A stretch of 50,095 bases of DNA from Hoeflea sp. (GCF_002733955.1 NZ_NVXQ01000033.1:1-50095), one strand, 5' to 3'; positions 34,949-44,012 are shown, counted from the first letter of the stretch. Program-made: numbers and translations. The notes: generated by a model from the letters alone, not told the origin.

Positions 34949-35908
34949 TCAGGTGTTGGAATTGGGACCGGAGCCGGTCGCCGTGAGGGTTCGGGCCGTG
35001 TCGAACAGCCCGAGGAACAGGAAGAAGGCCAGCGGCACGGTAAAGATGACGCAGGAGAGATAGGCCGTCCAAAGCAGCAGTCCGCGGGCCGGCTTGCCGC
35101 GGGTGCGGTGATGCGCAATGGCGAAACCCGCCACCACGAAGCCGACACCGAAGGCACCGCTGATGGTCCAGCCGATCAGGCCGATACCGCCATCGATGAA
35201 GCTCATGGCAACGCCCACGACGAGAACCATTGCAGCCATGCGCGGCATTCTCAGCTGTGAGGGGATATCGTCCTTGGGGCGCTTCGAGCGGCCGGACATG
35301 CGCACGATGCCCGACGCGATATACCAGCCGGCAAACAGGATCAGCACCCACATCGCCGCCTGGATCGCAGGCAGGGCATAGAGGAAGAACTGCTTCATCT
35401 CCGCCAGGCCTTCGGCGCTGGGCTCGTAGGCTGCGTTGCTGTCTTTCAGCGTTGCGACGAAGATCTCGACGAGCTCGCTGACGAAATCCGCGCCATAGCC
35501 CAGTGCGAGCCCGACGGCCACAAGGCCGATGCAGACGCAAAACGCGATGTTGACGAAGATATCCGACAGCGGATACCAGGCGACCGCGCCTTCAGGGCCA
35601 CCGATTTCCTCGGCCGGCCGTGCCAGGTTGGAAAGATGCGCAATCCAGGCGGCCGGCGCCAGGGTGGTGACGGCGGAGACGAGGGCAGCCTGCGGTGTGG
35701 TCGCAATGCCGATCACGGCCATGGCCGCAACGACAGCCACGATCGAAGCCAGGTTGGACCAGCCGAGGCCGGCAATCAGGATGGGAACGGCAGCGGCGGC
35801 AAACAGCATGAATGATAGGCCGGACGGAGATCCGGCGCTGACAAGCAGAAGCGCGGCGGAAACGCCGGCGAGCAGGCCCACAAGGAGCGATGTGCTTTGC
35901 TGTGTCAT
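34949..35908 (-). CDS. DUF2232 membrane protein of the rpsR-rplI operon
   Basis: A 319-residue inner-membrane protein with about eight hydrophobic helices and a positively charged loop near residue 215 (SGRSKRPKDD). The family (DUF2232) is regularly found between rpsR and rplI in rhizobia, as here, and its function is not established. It begins with MTQQSTSLLVG directly followed by the first helix. It is separated from rpsR by 132 bp and from rplI by 22 bp, so it is part of the ribosomal operon. Confidence 0.88.
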   Translation of the reverse strand: MTQQSTSLLVGLLAGVSAALLLVSAGSPSGLSFMLFAAAAVPILIAGLGWSNLASIVAVVAAMAVIGIATTPQAALVSAVTTLAPAAWIAHLSNLARPAEEIGGPEGAVAWYPLSDIFVNIAFCVCIGLVAVGLALGYGADFVSELVEIFVATLKDSNAAYEPSAEGLAEMKQFFLYALPAIQAAMWVLILFAGWYIASGIVRMSGRSKRPKDDIPSQLRMPRMAAMVLVVGVAMSFIDGGIGLIGWTISGAFGVGFVVAGFAIAHHRTRGKPARGLLLWTAYLSCVIFTVPLAFFLFLGLFDTARTLTATGSGPNSNT

Positions 35909-36040
35909 CTTCGTCGCTGTCCTGCGTTACGCAGTTAGAGGCAATCGTTGCCCCAACCCGGGATTTTGATGGCCCAGACCCCGCGCCCGTCGCGGGATGG
36001 GAAAAGGATCCGGCGCTTGCACGCCGGATCCGGTATTATC

Positions 36041-36289
36041 CTACTTCAGCACGTAAGGCAGAAGGCCGAGGAAACGGGCGCGCTTGATCGCCTTGGCGAG
36101 TTCGCGCTGCTTCTTCTGGCTGACAGCCGTGATGCGAGAAGGAACGATCTTGCCGCGCTCGGAAATGTAGCGCTGCAGCAGACGAACGTCCTTGTAATCG
36201 ATCTTCGGCGCATTCGCACCCGAGAACGGGCAGGTCTTGCGGCGGCGATTGAAGGGACGGCGTGTCGGGATCTGATTGATATCAACCAT
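36041..36289 (-). CDS. rpsR: 30S ribosomal protein S18
   Basis: An 82-residue small-subunit protein with the conserved core [12 protein letters not shown] and the basic C-terminal helix [21 protein letters not shown]. It pairs with S6 on the platform of the 30S subunit. It starts 11 bp after the rpsF stop, in the standard order. Confidence 0.98.
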   Translation of the reverse strand: MVDINQIPTRRPFNRRRKTCPFSGANAPKIDYKDVRLLQRYISERGKIVPSRITAVSQKKQRELAKAIKRARFLGLLPYVLK

Positions 36290-36300
36290 TGTCTGAACTC

Positions 36301-36702
36301 CTATTCGCGGTCTTCGCGCGGACGGCGCGGGCCACGGTCGCCACGATCACGGTCGCCGCCACGTGGACGGTCATCGCGGTCGCGCTTCTGAAGCATGGCC
36401 GACGGGCCTTCTTCATGGGCTTCAACCGAAACGGTCATGAAGCGAAGAATGTCTTCGTTGAAGCGCATCTGGCGCTCCATTTCCTTCACGGCCGGAGCCG
36501 GAGCATCAATGTCCATCAGCGCGTAATGCGCCTTGCGGTTCTTGTTGATGCGGTAGGTGAGGGACTTCAGGCCCCAGTGTTCAATGCGCCCGACTTTGCC
36601 GCCATTAGCTTCGATCACGCCCTTGTACTGTTCTACGAGGGCTTCGACCTGCTGGCTGGAGACATCCTGCCGGGCAAGGAATACATGTTCATAAAGAGCC
36701 AT
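36301..36702 (-). CDS. rpsF: 30S ribosomal protein S6
   Basis: A 133-residue small-subunit protein. Residues 1-100 are the S6 fold ([30 protein letters not shown]); the last 30 residues are a repetitive Arg/Asp/Gly tail of the kind seen in rhizobial S6. It is first in the operon. A promoter-like pair lies about 225 bp upstream, giving a leader of about 215 bases in which S6/S18 autoregulation, known in other bacteria, might act; the diagnostic structure was not confirmed. Confidence 0.98.
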   Translation of the reverse strand: MALYEHVFLARQDVSSQQVEALVEQYKGVIEANGGKVGRIEHWGLKSLTYRINKNRKAHYALMDIDAPAPAVKEMERQMRFNEDILRFMTVSVEAHEEGPSAMLQKRDRDDRPRGGDRDRGDRGPRRPREDRE

Positions 36703-37000
36703 GATTGACTTGCCTTTCTTGCTTTAACATCACCCGGATCCGGCGCTAAGCCCCAGCGACTTGTCCTGGCGGCCATTTGGGCCGGGCAAGAAAGACGAAG
36801 GTCGAGACGGTCGTGAGCGGAGACACGGGAGGCCGGAGCGCTTTTGCCCCTAGGATCCCTTTTCAAGGATCGCACCCTCCGTTCAGCCACCAGCCAGATT
36901 GACCGGGTGTTCGAACAGCCGCGCTTATACGCGGTTTTCGCCACATTGCAACCCGGGCGGATGAAAACAACGCAGAGAGCCGCAACGGCAAGTGGTGAAG
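36703..37000 (-). other. Gene-free region: rpsF leader and promoter region
   Basis: No gene was found in this 298-bp stretch. It probably holds the rpsF promoter (36924-36951) and a long transcribed leader. A small hairpin is possible at GATCC/GGATC (about 36856-36874). Confidence 0.55.
36924..36951 (-). promoter_or_regulatory. Probable promoter of the rpsF operon
   Basis: On the minus strand TTGCAA (36951-36946) and TATAAG (36929-36924) are separated by 16 bp, a reasonable housekeeping-sigma promoter for an alphaproteobacterium. It is about 222 bp upstream of the rpsF start and downstream of the hydrolase gene on the same strand. Confidence 0.45.
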
Positions 37001-38092
37001 CTACTGCAAGTCTCCCGCAGGCCGCCAGCAGCGATCGATGAACGCATTGACCTGGCCAAACGACTGCGCCGCAGCCTTCGACGAAAGCCGTTCCAGATGA
37101 TGCCGGGGTGAATCCCAGTAGTTCAGCCGTACATCGCAGCCATGCTTCTGGCCGTTCTCCGCCAGGCGGATTGCGTCATCAAAGTGAATGTCGTTCTCAC
37201 TTGTGTGGATCAGGATCGGCGGCCATCCGGTCTGGTCGGCAAAAATCGGCGAAGCCAGGGGCGACGTGACCGGCTCGTCCTGCAGATAGAGCCGTGCACA
37301 GAACGCAGCCGTCTCCATTCGGAACGGACTCTGTGAAGACATGCTGCGGGTGATGTAGGACCAGCCGCTCAGGCTGAGGTCGCACCAGGGCGCAAACAGG
37401 ATTGTGCCGGCGGGCAGATCAGCGCCGTCCTTGCGCAGCATCTGAAGCGCGCCCAGCACAATCGAGGCGCCTGCAGTGTCTGCGGCAAGGAAGATGTTCT
37501 CCGGCCGGTGCCCGTCTTCCAGAAGCGCCAGGTAATGCGCCGCGAAATCCGCCGGTGCTGCCGGAAACGGGTGTTCGGGCGCCAGCCTGTGCGGCACCAG
37601 CATGATCTCGCAATTGACCGCTTCGGCGAGCCTCTGGACCATGGTCTTCTGCTTGCGCGAAGGCGGCATGACGAAACCGCCGCCGGCGACATACAGAAGG
37701 ATTGGCCGGTTTTTCCTCCTGTGTTCGTGGTTCTCACCTGCATCCCGCGGTGATGTCTGCGGCAGACGTGGGCCATCGCTCAGTCCGCCCGGTGTGAAAC
37801 TGGGCAGTGTCTCCATCGCACCGCTTGCATAGGCGCCGCGCATCCAGGCGACGTGGCTTTCGGCAGCGGCGAGGCTGCCGGTCTTGTTGAGCGCGGTTTT
37901 CAACCGGGAGATCAGGGTCCGCTCGATGATCCGGTTTTCCAGTCGCGCCAGCAGGCGGTCGAGCCGGTCGCGGGCCCACCCGGCTTTGGCCGAGTAGCGG
38001 CGTGCCAGATCCGCGGCTTCAAGGACGGCAAGTCTTTGGTCCGAGTAAGTGTGCAGAAAGCCGGATTTGGCGGCTGTCATGGTTTGTGCCAT
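37001..38092 (-). CDS. HSL-type alpha/beta hydrolase with Thr in place of the catalytic Ser
   Basis: A 363-residue protein of the bacterial hormone-sensitive-lipase (esterase family IV) fold. The oxyanion motif is AGGGFV rather than HGGG. The nucleophile elbow, normally GDSAG, reads ADTAG with Thr206 at the nucleophile position. An acid in SENDIHFDD and a His in DSPRHHLERL are in the expected places. The chain is otherwise full-length and in frame. It could be an inactive homologue, a binding protein, or a Thr-dependent enzyme. ATG 38092 (M-AQTMTAAKSG) is preferred; an in-frame ATG at 38146 adds 18 residues of unusual composition. It is divergent from the HTH gene at 38218. Confidence 0.85.
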   Translation of the reverse strand: MAQTMTAAKSGFLHTYSDQRLAVLEAADLARRYSAKAGWARDRLDRLLARLENRIIERTLISRLKTALNKTGSLAAAESHVAWMRGAYASGAMETLPSFTPGGLSDGPRLPQTSPRDAGENHEHRRKNRPILLYVAGGGFVMPPSRKQKTMVQRLAEAVNCEIMLVPHRLAPEHPFPAAPADFAAHYLALLEDGHRPENIFLAADTAGASIVLGALQMLRKDGADLPAGTILFAPWCDLSLSGWSYITRSMSSQSPFRMETAAFCARLYLQDEPVTSPLASPIFADQTGWPPILIHTSENDIHFDDAIRLAENGQKHGCDVRLNYWDSPRHHLERLSSKAAAQSFGQVNAFIDRCWRPAGDLQ

Positions 38093-38217
38093 CCTGTTGC
38101 CTCGGCATTGACCGGCAGGATACCCCCCGTTGGTGCCAATGTGCAATGATCAGCGGTTCCGCGGGGCTTCTGATTGCGCGCCGCAGGGATTTGAACCTGC
38201 AACAGGGCAGGGGCAGG

Positions 38218-38670
38218 ATGATGACAAAGCGATCCGACAAGGACCCGAACCAGCCGGACGGCAGGCTGCCGGTCGATCGCGAGTTTGCCGATCGCACACG
38301 CATCGACCTGCCGCAGCAGGTTGTCGACAGCGGTCTGTTCGACCTTGATCAGGACCCCGCCCAGCTTGCCCGGGTGCGCGAGATCGTTTCCCATCTTCCC
38401 GACAGGACCGTTGTTGATGTCGCCAGCCGCTTGCGCACAGCCGGTCACGCGCAGCAGACAGATATCAAGGCATTTACGGACCGCCACGGCATAACACCGG
38501 CGGAACAGCGGTTGCTGGCAAGCCTGGTCGCCGGTCTGAGCGTGGTCGATCATGCGCGGGAACAGCGCATATCGGTCAACACGGCGCGGACCCACATGCG
38601 CCGGCTGATCGAAAAAACCGGCAGCCGCGGCCAGTTGGATCTTCTGCGCAAATTTCACCGGCCCGGGTGA
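38218..38670 (+). CDS. LuxR-type HTH protein
   Basis: A 150-residue protein with a C-terminal LuxR/GerE-like helix-turn-helix (about residues 88-148: ITPAEQRLLASLVAGLS, then ISVNTARTHMRRLIEKTGS). The N-terminal 85 residues show no recognised sensor; they include FADRTRIDLPQQVVDSGLF and may act in dimerisation. Start ATG 38218 (followed by ATG 38221) has GGGGCAGG nearby; upstream in-frame codons do not look coding. It is divergent from the hydrolase, 125 bp away, and may control it. It is an orphan regulator of unknown target. Confidence 0.75.
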   Translation: MMTKRSDKDPNQPDGRLPVDREFADRTRIDLPQQVVDSGLFDLDQDPAQLARVREIVSHLPDRTVVDVASRLRTAGHAQQTDIKAFTDRHGITPAEQRLLASLVAGLSVVDHAREQRISVNTARTHMRRLIEKTGSRGQLDLLRKFHRPG

Positions 38671-38785
38671 CCGATCGATCGCTGCGGCCGCCACGGCCGG
38701 GCGTTGGCGGATCATCACATCTGATGATTACTCGCTGGCGCCGGTGGACCAGTATTCGGTTCACAACAACACAGGCGGTGATGCG

Positions 38786-39139
38786 ATGATCAGAACAGTC
38801 GGTTTGGTTTGCCTGATTGCAGGAATGACCCAGGGCTGTGCGAAGGACGGCCAGTGGAGTGAATTCAGGGGCGCGCACCAGAAAGAGCTGCAGCCGATCA
38901 CCTTGAATGACAAAACCTACAGGATTTTCGAGCTGTCGCGCAGCTCGAAGGAAGGCCTGGCGGTGAAAGACGATCCGGATGCCACGATCGTCGTCTATGC
39001 CGATGTCGGCAAGGGCAAAAGAGTGGATTGCGGCCGCACTGTCTGGGGGTGCAAAAAGGCGATCCGGAAATTCCAAGGAACCCGGGAGGTGAGCAAGAAG
39101 TCTAACAAAGACAAGAAAGAAGTGCTCGACGGGATGTAG
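38786..39139 (+). CDS. Small exported protein of unknown function
   Basis: A 117-residue protein beginning with a hydrophobic segment (MIRTVGLVCLIAGMTQGC) that could be a lipoprotein signal with Cys18 as the lipidated residue, though the lipobox (MTQGC) is weak. The mature part is charged, has two more cysteines (VDCGRT, WGCKK) and ends in a lysine-rich tail (KKSNKDKKEV). No family is recognised. It lies 115 bp after the LuxR-type gene on the same strand. ATG 38744 is an alternative start that would place the hydrophobic segment 14 residues in. Confidence 0.6.
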   Translation: MIRTVGLVCLIAGMTQGCAKDGQWSEFRGAHQKELQPITLNDKTYRIFELSRSSKEGLAVKDDPDATIVVYADVGKGKRVDCGRTVWGCKKAIRKFQGTREVSKKSNKDKKEVLDGM

Positions 39140-39176
39140 TCCCGCCAGACCGGCAGCGCGACAGGCTTGAAAATGA

Positions 39177-39200
39177 CGGGACTGCAACCAGGCAGTCCCG
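39177..39200. terminator. Hairpin between convergent genes
   Basis: CGGGACTGC (39177-39185) pairs with GCAGTCCCG (39192-39200) around a 6-base loop. On the minus strand it follows the aldo/keto reductase stop and leads into TCATTTTC, so it probably terminates that gene. Confidence 0.6.
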
Positions 39201-39214
39201 CTCTGCATTTGTAT

Positions 39215-40258
39215 TCAGATCGGCAGCGGGTGTGCCCTCCGTGCCGTCGCGATGTCTTCCAGAACCGCGTCCGAAAGCTTCACATCCTTTGCCGAGATGT
39301 CAGTTTTCAGCTGCTCCATCCGCGTCGCACCGATGATCGCCGAGGTCATGAAGGGACGCGTCAGGCAGAACGCAATCGCCATCTGCGAGGGATCCAGCCC
39401 GTGCTTGGCGGCAACATCGAGATAGGCCTGGGTCGCTGCAACGGCTTCCGGCCGCCAGCGCCCGCCGAGATTTTCCACCGCGGCCCGGCGCGACCCTTCG
39501 GGGATCTCGCCGCTCTGGTACTTGCCGCTCAAAATGCCCGCCGCCAGCGGCGAAAACGCCAGCAGACCGACATCTTCGTGATGTGCCACTTCCGCCAGGT
39601 CAGTATCGAACAGGCGGCAGATCAGGTTGTACTCGTTCTGGATCGAGGCGACACGCGGCAGGCCGTGCTGCTCGGCCAGGCGGATGAACTGCATCGTGCC
39701 CCAGGCGCTCTCGTTGGACAGGCCGACCGCACGGATCTTGCCGGCCTTGACCGCATCGCCCAGCCCCTCAAGCGTCTCGTGGATGTCGGCGACAGTGCTG
39801 GTCTTGTCCTGGGTGCTGGCGTCAAACGCCCAGTGCTTGCGGAAATGATAGGAGCCGCGGTTGGGCCAGTGCAGCTGGTAGAGGTCGATGTGATCGACGC
39901 CCAGGCGTTTCAGGCTGCCGTCAACGGCTTCCATCACCGAGGCGCGGGTAAAACCCTGCTTGCCGCGGATCCATTCGACACCATTGCCGCCCATCTTGGT
40001 CGCCAGAATCACATCGTCACGCTTGCCGGACTTGCGGAACCAGCTGCCGATATACTCTTCCGTGCGGCCCTGCGTCTCCGCCCGTGTCGGCTGTGTCGGA
40101 TACATCTCCGCGGCATCGAAGAAGGAGACGCCCTGGCTCAGGGCGTAGTCCATCTGTTCATGCGCGTCGGCCTCGCTGTTCTGTTCGCCCCAGGTCATGG
40201 TGCCGAGGCAGATCTCGCTGACCATCATGTCCGTGCGTCCGAGCCGGTTCAATTTCAT
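39215..40258 (-). CDS. Aldo/keto reductase, Tas/YajO-like
   Basis: A 347-residue NADPH-dependent aldehyde/ketone reductase of the (beta/alpha)8 fold. The catalytic tetrad is visible: Asp48 and Tyr53 (FFDAAEMYP), Lys88 (LATKMGG) and His130 (LYQLHWPNR). Overall organisation resembles E. coli Tas. ATG 40258 is chosen because the family N-terminus MKLNRLGRTD starts there and AGGAA lies upstream; ATG 40318 would add 20 unrelated residues. The physiological substrate is unknown. It is monocistronic. Confidence 0.93.
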   Translation of the reverse strand: MKLNRLGRTDMMVSEICLGTMTWGEQNSEADAHEQMDYALSQGVSFFDAAEMYPTQPTRAETQGRTEEYIGSWFRKSGKRDDVILATKMGGNGVEWIRGKQGFTRASVMEAVDGSLKRLGVDHIDLYQLHWPNRGSYHFRKHWAFDASTQDKTSTVADIHETLEGLGDAVKAGKIRAVGLSNESAWGTMQFIRLAEQHGLPRVASIQNEYNLICRLFDTDLAEVAHHEDVGLLAFSPLAAGILSGKYQSGEIPEGSRRAAVENLGGRWRPEAVAATQAYLDVAAKHGLDPSQMAIAFCLTRPFMTSAIIGATRMEQLKTDISAKDVKLSDAVLEDIATARRAHPLPI

Positions 40259-40358
40259 GCGTCGTGTTCCTTGTCTGGTAAGTTGCGGGCACAATACCGG
40301 CGGTGCCTCAAGGCGCAACCCGTCTGCGGCGAAACTTCCGTTTCCTCACTGTTGGGCT

Positions 40359-41285
40359 TCAGAACTGCCAGATGACGTAGCCCGCATAGATTGCCAGCAT
40401 CGCGATACCGGGGCCGCGCCCGATCCGTCCGGCAAGCAGGATCAGGGCCATCAGGCCGACCGAGACCGCGAGCATGAACGGGATGTCGAAGACGGCCATC
40501 GAAGCCTCGACCGGAACCGGGACCACCACGGCGGTGATTCCGAGAATGCCCAGGATGTTGAAGATGTTGGAGCCGACGACATTGCCCAGCGCGATTTCGG
40601 CCTGCCGCCGGAAAGCGGCCACCACCGAGGTGGCAAGCTCCGGCAGGCTGGTGCCGACCGCGACGACCGTCAGTCCGATCACCGCCTCCGAAACCCCGAA
40701 ATCACGCGCGATGGCCGTGGCCGCCTGGATCAGCAGGTTGGCGCCCAGTATGAGGCCACCCAGACCGCCAAGAATGAAGAGGGCTTCTTTCCAGCCCGGC
40801 AGCTTGATTGCCAGTTCGGCCTCTTCCTCCGTCACCCGGCGGCGGTCGCTATGCGTGACCCAGGCGAGATAGGCCGCCAACAGCGCAAACATCGCAAGGC
40901 CGGACCAGAATGTCACGACGCCCCAATACCCGAGCCCGAGCATCACGAATGTTGCCACCAGCATCATCACCATGTCGCGGTTGAGATTGGCAATCCGGGC
41001 TGCAATCGGCGAAATCGTGGCTGCTGCGCCGAGGATCAGCAGGATATTGGCAATATTGGAGCCGACCACATTGCCCACGGCGATCGCCGGCGAACCCGCC
41101 AGCGCAGCCTGCAGTGACACCAGCAGTTCGGGCATCGAAGTGCCGAATCCGACCACGGTCAGCCCGATCAGCAGGGGCGGCATGCCAAAGCGGTTGGCAA
41201 GCGAAATCGCGCCCCGGACCAGAAAATCGGCGCCAAAGGTCAAAAGCGCGAGCCCGGCGGCAAGTGTGAGCAGATTGATCAGCAT
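40359..41285 (-). CDS. Calcium/sodium-type cation exchanger (CaCA family)
   Basis: A 308-residue inner-membrane antiporter with ten predicted helices in two inverted repeats. The alpha-1 (GFGTSMPELLVS and GNVVGSNIANI) and alpha-2 (AVGTSLPELATS and GNVVGSNIFNI) motifs that form the ion-binding site are both intact. It resembles YrbG of E. coli. The transported ion is not certain. A central hydrophilic loop (HSDRRRVTEEE) separates the halves. It has its own gap upstream and 100 bp downstream to the aldo/keto reductase on the same strand. Confidence 0.93.
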   Translation of the reverse strand: MLINLLTLAAGLALLTFGADFLVRGAISLANRFGMPPLLIGLTVVGFGTSMPELLVSLQAALAGSPAIAVGNVVGSNIANILLILGAAATISPIAARIANLNRDMVMMLVATFVMLGLGYWGVVTFWSGLAMFALLAAYLAWVTHSDRRRVTEEEAELAIKLPGWKEALFILGGLGGLILGANLLIQAATAIARDFGVSEAVIGLTVVAVGTSLPELATSVVAAFRRQAEIALGNVVGSNIFNILGILGITAVVVPVPVEASMAVFDIPFMLAVSVGLMALILLAGRIGRGPGIAMLAIYAGYVIWQF

Positions 41286-41405
41286 GGAATGGGTCTTTCA
41301 TGACGTCCCCGGCAAGCTCGCACGGGGGCCTGGCGGCACGCACCAGGTCGGGCCACGTAAAAAGAAGTCGATCCGGAGACCGGCTGTCCGCTTGTCGCTG
41401 ACAGC

Positions 41406-41702
41406 TCAGTCAGCGTTTTCGGGGTTCAATTCAGCCGATATGGCCAGCTTTGCTATCATCCATGTTGCCCAAAGCGCAATCGGACCAACGATGGCAATCA
41501 TCACCAGGTCACCGACAGTTGACAGCCCAAGAACCCCGTCCAGGGCCCAGACGCTGGCGATGGCGGCAAGCCAGATTTCCGATCCGATCAGCACGATGGC
41601 GCCGATGGCGGTCAGGAAGGCTGTAAATCTGGGTTTGCGGGCAGGCTGGATAATGCCCTCGGCCGGTGCGGCGGGGGAAGCGGAAGACGCGGGATGCGAC
41701 AT
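41406..41702 (-). CDS. Small two-helix membrane protein, unknown
   Basis: A 98-residue protein: 25 polar Ala/Pro-rich residues, a hydrophobic helix (about 28-52, FLTAIGAIVLIGSEIWLAAI), a short loop (WALDGVLGLS), a second helix (about 63-86) and a charged end (AELNPENAD). No family is recognised. It is the first of three minus-strand genes reading toward the exchanger, from which it is 120 bp upstream, and is divergent from fabD. Membrane-like composition and clean start support it being real, but no homolog is recalled. Confidence 0.6.
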   Translation of the reverse strand: MSHPASSASPAAPAEGIIQPARKPRFTAFLTAIGAIVLIGSEIWLAAIASVWALDGVLGLSTVGDLVMIAIVGPIALWATWMIAKLAISAELNPENAD

Positions 41703-41979
41703 CTTGGAGTGTCCGAAAAGGCGCTGCTGGTATCGAGCGCAACACCGGAGATGTGATTGCGTTGCGACAGGAATTCAAGATCCCCGCAAGCGCGCATGAA
41801 AATAATTGTCGCTTCTGCAAGAAGGGCGGTTGCGCGGCGTCCGGCCATGGCCTCCAGGCCGCGTCTGGCAGGCAGGAACATCGGTCCGGGCGGGGCGCTC
41901 AAACCGACCTCAAGCTTGACTCCGGGCGCCCGAATGTGAATTGAAGCGGCAACGGGATATCAAGCAACGGAGCCGAAAC

Positions 41980-42924
41980 ATGGCCATAGCATTCACTTTT
42001 CCAGGTCAGGGCAGCCAAGCGGTCGGCATGGGCAAGGATCTTGCCGCAGCCTATCCGGAAGCGCGGGCCGTCTTTGACGAGGTCGATGCAGCGCTCGGCG
42101 AGAAACTCTCTGCGGTGATTTTCGAAGGTCCGGAAGAAACTCTGACGCTGACCGCCAACGCCCAGCCGGCCTTGATGGCCGTCTCCATGGCGCTGGTCCG
42201 GGTGCTCGAAGCGCGCGGCCTCGATCTGGCCAAGAGCGCAAGCTATGTCGCCGGTCACTCGCTGGGCGAATATTCCGCATTGTGTGCGGCCGGCATGTTC
42301 TCGATTTCCGACACTGCACGGCTGTTGCGCATTCGCGGCAACGCCATGCAGGCTGCGGTTCCGGCGGGCGAGGGCGCAATGGCCGCCATCATCGGGCTGG
42401 AAAACGCCGATGTCGAAGCCGCCTGCGCTGAGGGCAGTGCGCACGGCGCGGTGCAGATCGCCAATGACAATGGTGGCGGCCAGCTGGTGATTTCCGGTCT
42501 CAAGCCGGCCGTCGAAGCCGCTGCCGCTGCAGCCACGGAAAAAGGCGCCAAGCGCGCCCTGATGCTGCCCGTGTCTGCGCCGTTCCATTCGAGCCTGATG
42601 CAGCCGGCCGCCGACGCCATGCGGGAAGCGCTGGCCGGTGTTTCCAAGTCGGCCCCGGTTGTGCCGGTCATCGCCAATGTGCGCGCCGCACCGGTCTCCG
42701 ACCCCGACGAGATCGCCCGTCTTCTGGTCGAGCAGGTCACCGGCCAGGTGCGCTGGCGCGAAACGGTCGCCTGGTTTGCTGCCAATGGCGTCGACACGCT
42801 GGCTGAAATCGGTGCGGGCAAGGTGCTCACCGGGCTCGCCCGCCGTATCGACCGCTCGCTCACTGGCATCAATGTCGCCGGACCCGACGACATCGATCCG
42901 TTTCTGGCCTCAATCAACGCCTAA
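41980..42924 (+). CDS. fabD: Malonyl-CoA:ACP transacylase FabD
   Basis: A 314-residue enzyme that moves malonyl from CoA to acyl carrier protein, starting fatty-acid elongation. GQGSQ is at residue 8, nucleophile Ser94 is in GHSLGE, and the catalytic His is in SAPFHSSLM. ATG 41980 is preferred to an in-frame ATG at 41941 because the family N-terminus (MAIAFTFPGQGSQ) starts there. It is first of fabD-fabG-acpP-fabF, with fabG 72 bp downstream. Confidence 0.98.
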   Translation: MAIAFTFPGQGSQAVGMGKDLAAAYPEARAVFDEVDAALGEKLSAVIFEGPEETLTLTANAQPALMAVSMALVRVLEARGLDLAKSASYVAGHSLGEYSALCAAGMFSISDTARLLRIRGNAMQAAVPAGEGAMAAIIGLENADVEAACAEGSAHGAVQIANDNGGGQLVISGLKPAVEAAAAAATEKGAKRALMLPVSAPFHSSLMQPAADAMREALAGVSKSAPVVPVIANVRAAPVSDPDEIARLLVEQVTGQVRWRETVAWFAANGVDTLAEIGAGKVLTGLARRIDRSLTGINVAGPDDIDPFLASINA

Positions 42925-42996
42925 GACCGCCACCCAATCCATCATGACGGCCTGCATATAGGCTCAAGCTGAAGAAAACTTCCGAAAGGACTTTCC

Positions 42997-43734
42997 ATGT
43001 TCGATCTGACAGGCCGCAAGGCTCTCGTGACCGGTGCATCCGGTGGAATCGGCGAAGCCATCGCCCGCCAGCTGCACAGCCAGGGCGCAATTGTCGGACT
43101 GCACGGCACCCGCGTCGAGCGGCTGGAAGCGCTGGCCGCGGATCTGGGCGACCGGGTCGAGATGTTTCCCGCCGACCTGTCCGACCGTGACGCCGTCTCG
43201 GCACTGGGCAAGAGCGCCGAAGAAAAGCTCGAGGGCGTCGATATCCTGGTCAACAATGCCGGCATCACCAAAGACGGCCTGTTCGTGCGCATGAGCGACG
43301 ACGCCTGGGACCAGGTCATGGAGGTCAATCTCACCGCCGTGTTCCGTCTGACGCGGGAACTGATGCATCCGATGATGAAGCGCCGCAACGGCCGCATCAT
43401 CAACATCACGTCGGTGGTCGGCGTGTCGGGCAATCCGGGGCAGGCCAATTATTGTGCCGCCAAGGCGGGCATGATTGGCTTTTCCAAGAGCCTTGCCCAG
43501 GAAGTCGCCCCGCGCAACGTCACCGTCAACTGCGTTGCTCCCGGCTTCATTGAAAGCGCCATGACCGAAAAGCTCAATGACAAGCAGAAGGAAGCCATCA
43601 TGGGCGCGATCCCGATGCGCCGCATGGGCACCGGCACGGAAATCGCCTCTGCCGTGACATGGCTGGCCTCCAACGAGGCATCCTACGTCACCGGTCAGAC
43701 GGTTCACGTCAATGGCGGCATGCTGATGGTCTGA
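42997..43734 (+). CDS. fabG: 3-oxoacyl-ACP reductase FabG
   Basis: A 245-residue NADPH-dependent short-chain dehydrogenase for the first reduction of the elongation cycle. It has the cofactor motif TGASGGIGEA at residues 12-21, NNAG, and the catalytic Ser139 (NITSVVG), Tyr152 and Lys156 (NYCAAKAG). Length and C-terminus (HVNGGMLMV) are standard for the family. A hairpin follows its stop at 43734-43752. Confidence 0.98.
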   Translation: MFDLTGRKALVTGASGGIGEAIARQLHSQGAIVGLHGTRVERLEALAADLGDRVEMFPADLSDRDAVSALGKSAEEKLEGVDILVNNAGITKDGLFVRMSDDAWDQVMEVNLTAVFRLTRELMHPMMKRRNGRIINITSVVGVSGNPGQANYCAAKAGMIGFSKSLAQEVAPRNVTVNCVAPGFIESAMTEKLNDKQKEAIMGAIPMRRMGTGTEIASAVTWLASNEASYVTGQTVHVNGGMLMV

Positions 43735-43752
43735 TCCGCCTTCGGGGCGGAT
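43734..43752 (+). terminator. Stable hairpin after fabG
   Basis: ATCCGCC pairs with GGCGGAT around a TTCGG loop (a stable tetraloop type) directly at the fabG stop. There is no T-tract, so it may be an RNA processing or stabilising element rather than a full terminator. The following 278-bp gap to acpP probably holds the acpP promoter. Confidence 0.45.
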
Positions 43753-44012
43753 GTCATGGGTTCACCATGCTGTCGGGAATCACTGCCAAGGTGCATTTTC
43801 CGTCTTTGCCCGGTTGCCAAACCATGATACTTCGCCCCATCTCTAGGCTCGGTACATGCCTGTTTCCTTGGGTCTGAAACTGCTGAAATCCACAGCTTCG
43901 GCTTTGACGGACGCGGGTATTGCCCATAAAAACGAGCAACGAGCTTGATTACCCATGCTTGCGCAGGTAACGAAGCGCAACATCAATGTGAAACAGGTCG
44001 AGGAAATCCGAC

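Noticed and set aside
38185-38205. tRNA T-arm-like string (GGATTTGAACCTGCAAC)
   Set aside because: No matching acceptor stem, anticodon arm or D arm was found on either strand and the T stem itself does not pair well; regarded as chance or at best a fragment.
43856-43948. A 30-codon open frame between fabG and acpP
   Set aside because: Too short, with no clear ribosome site or recognisable product; the region is better explained as acpP promoter.
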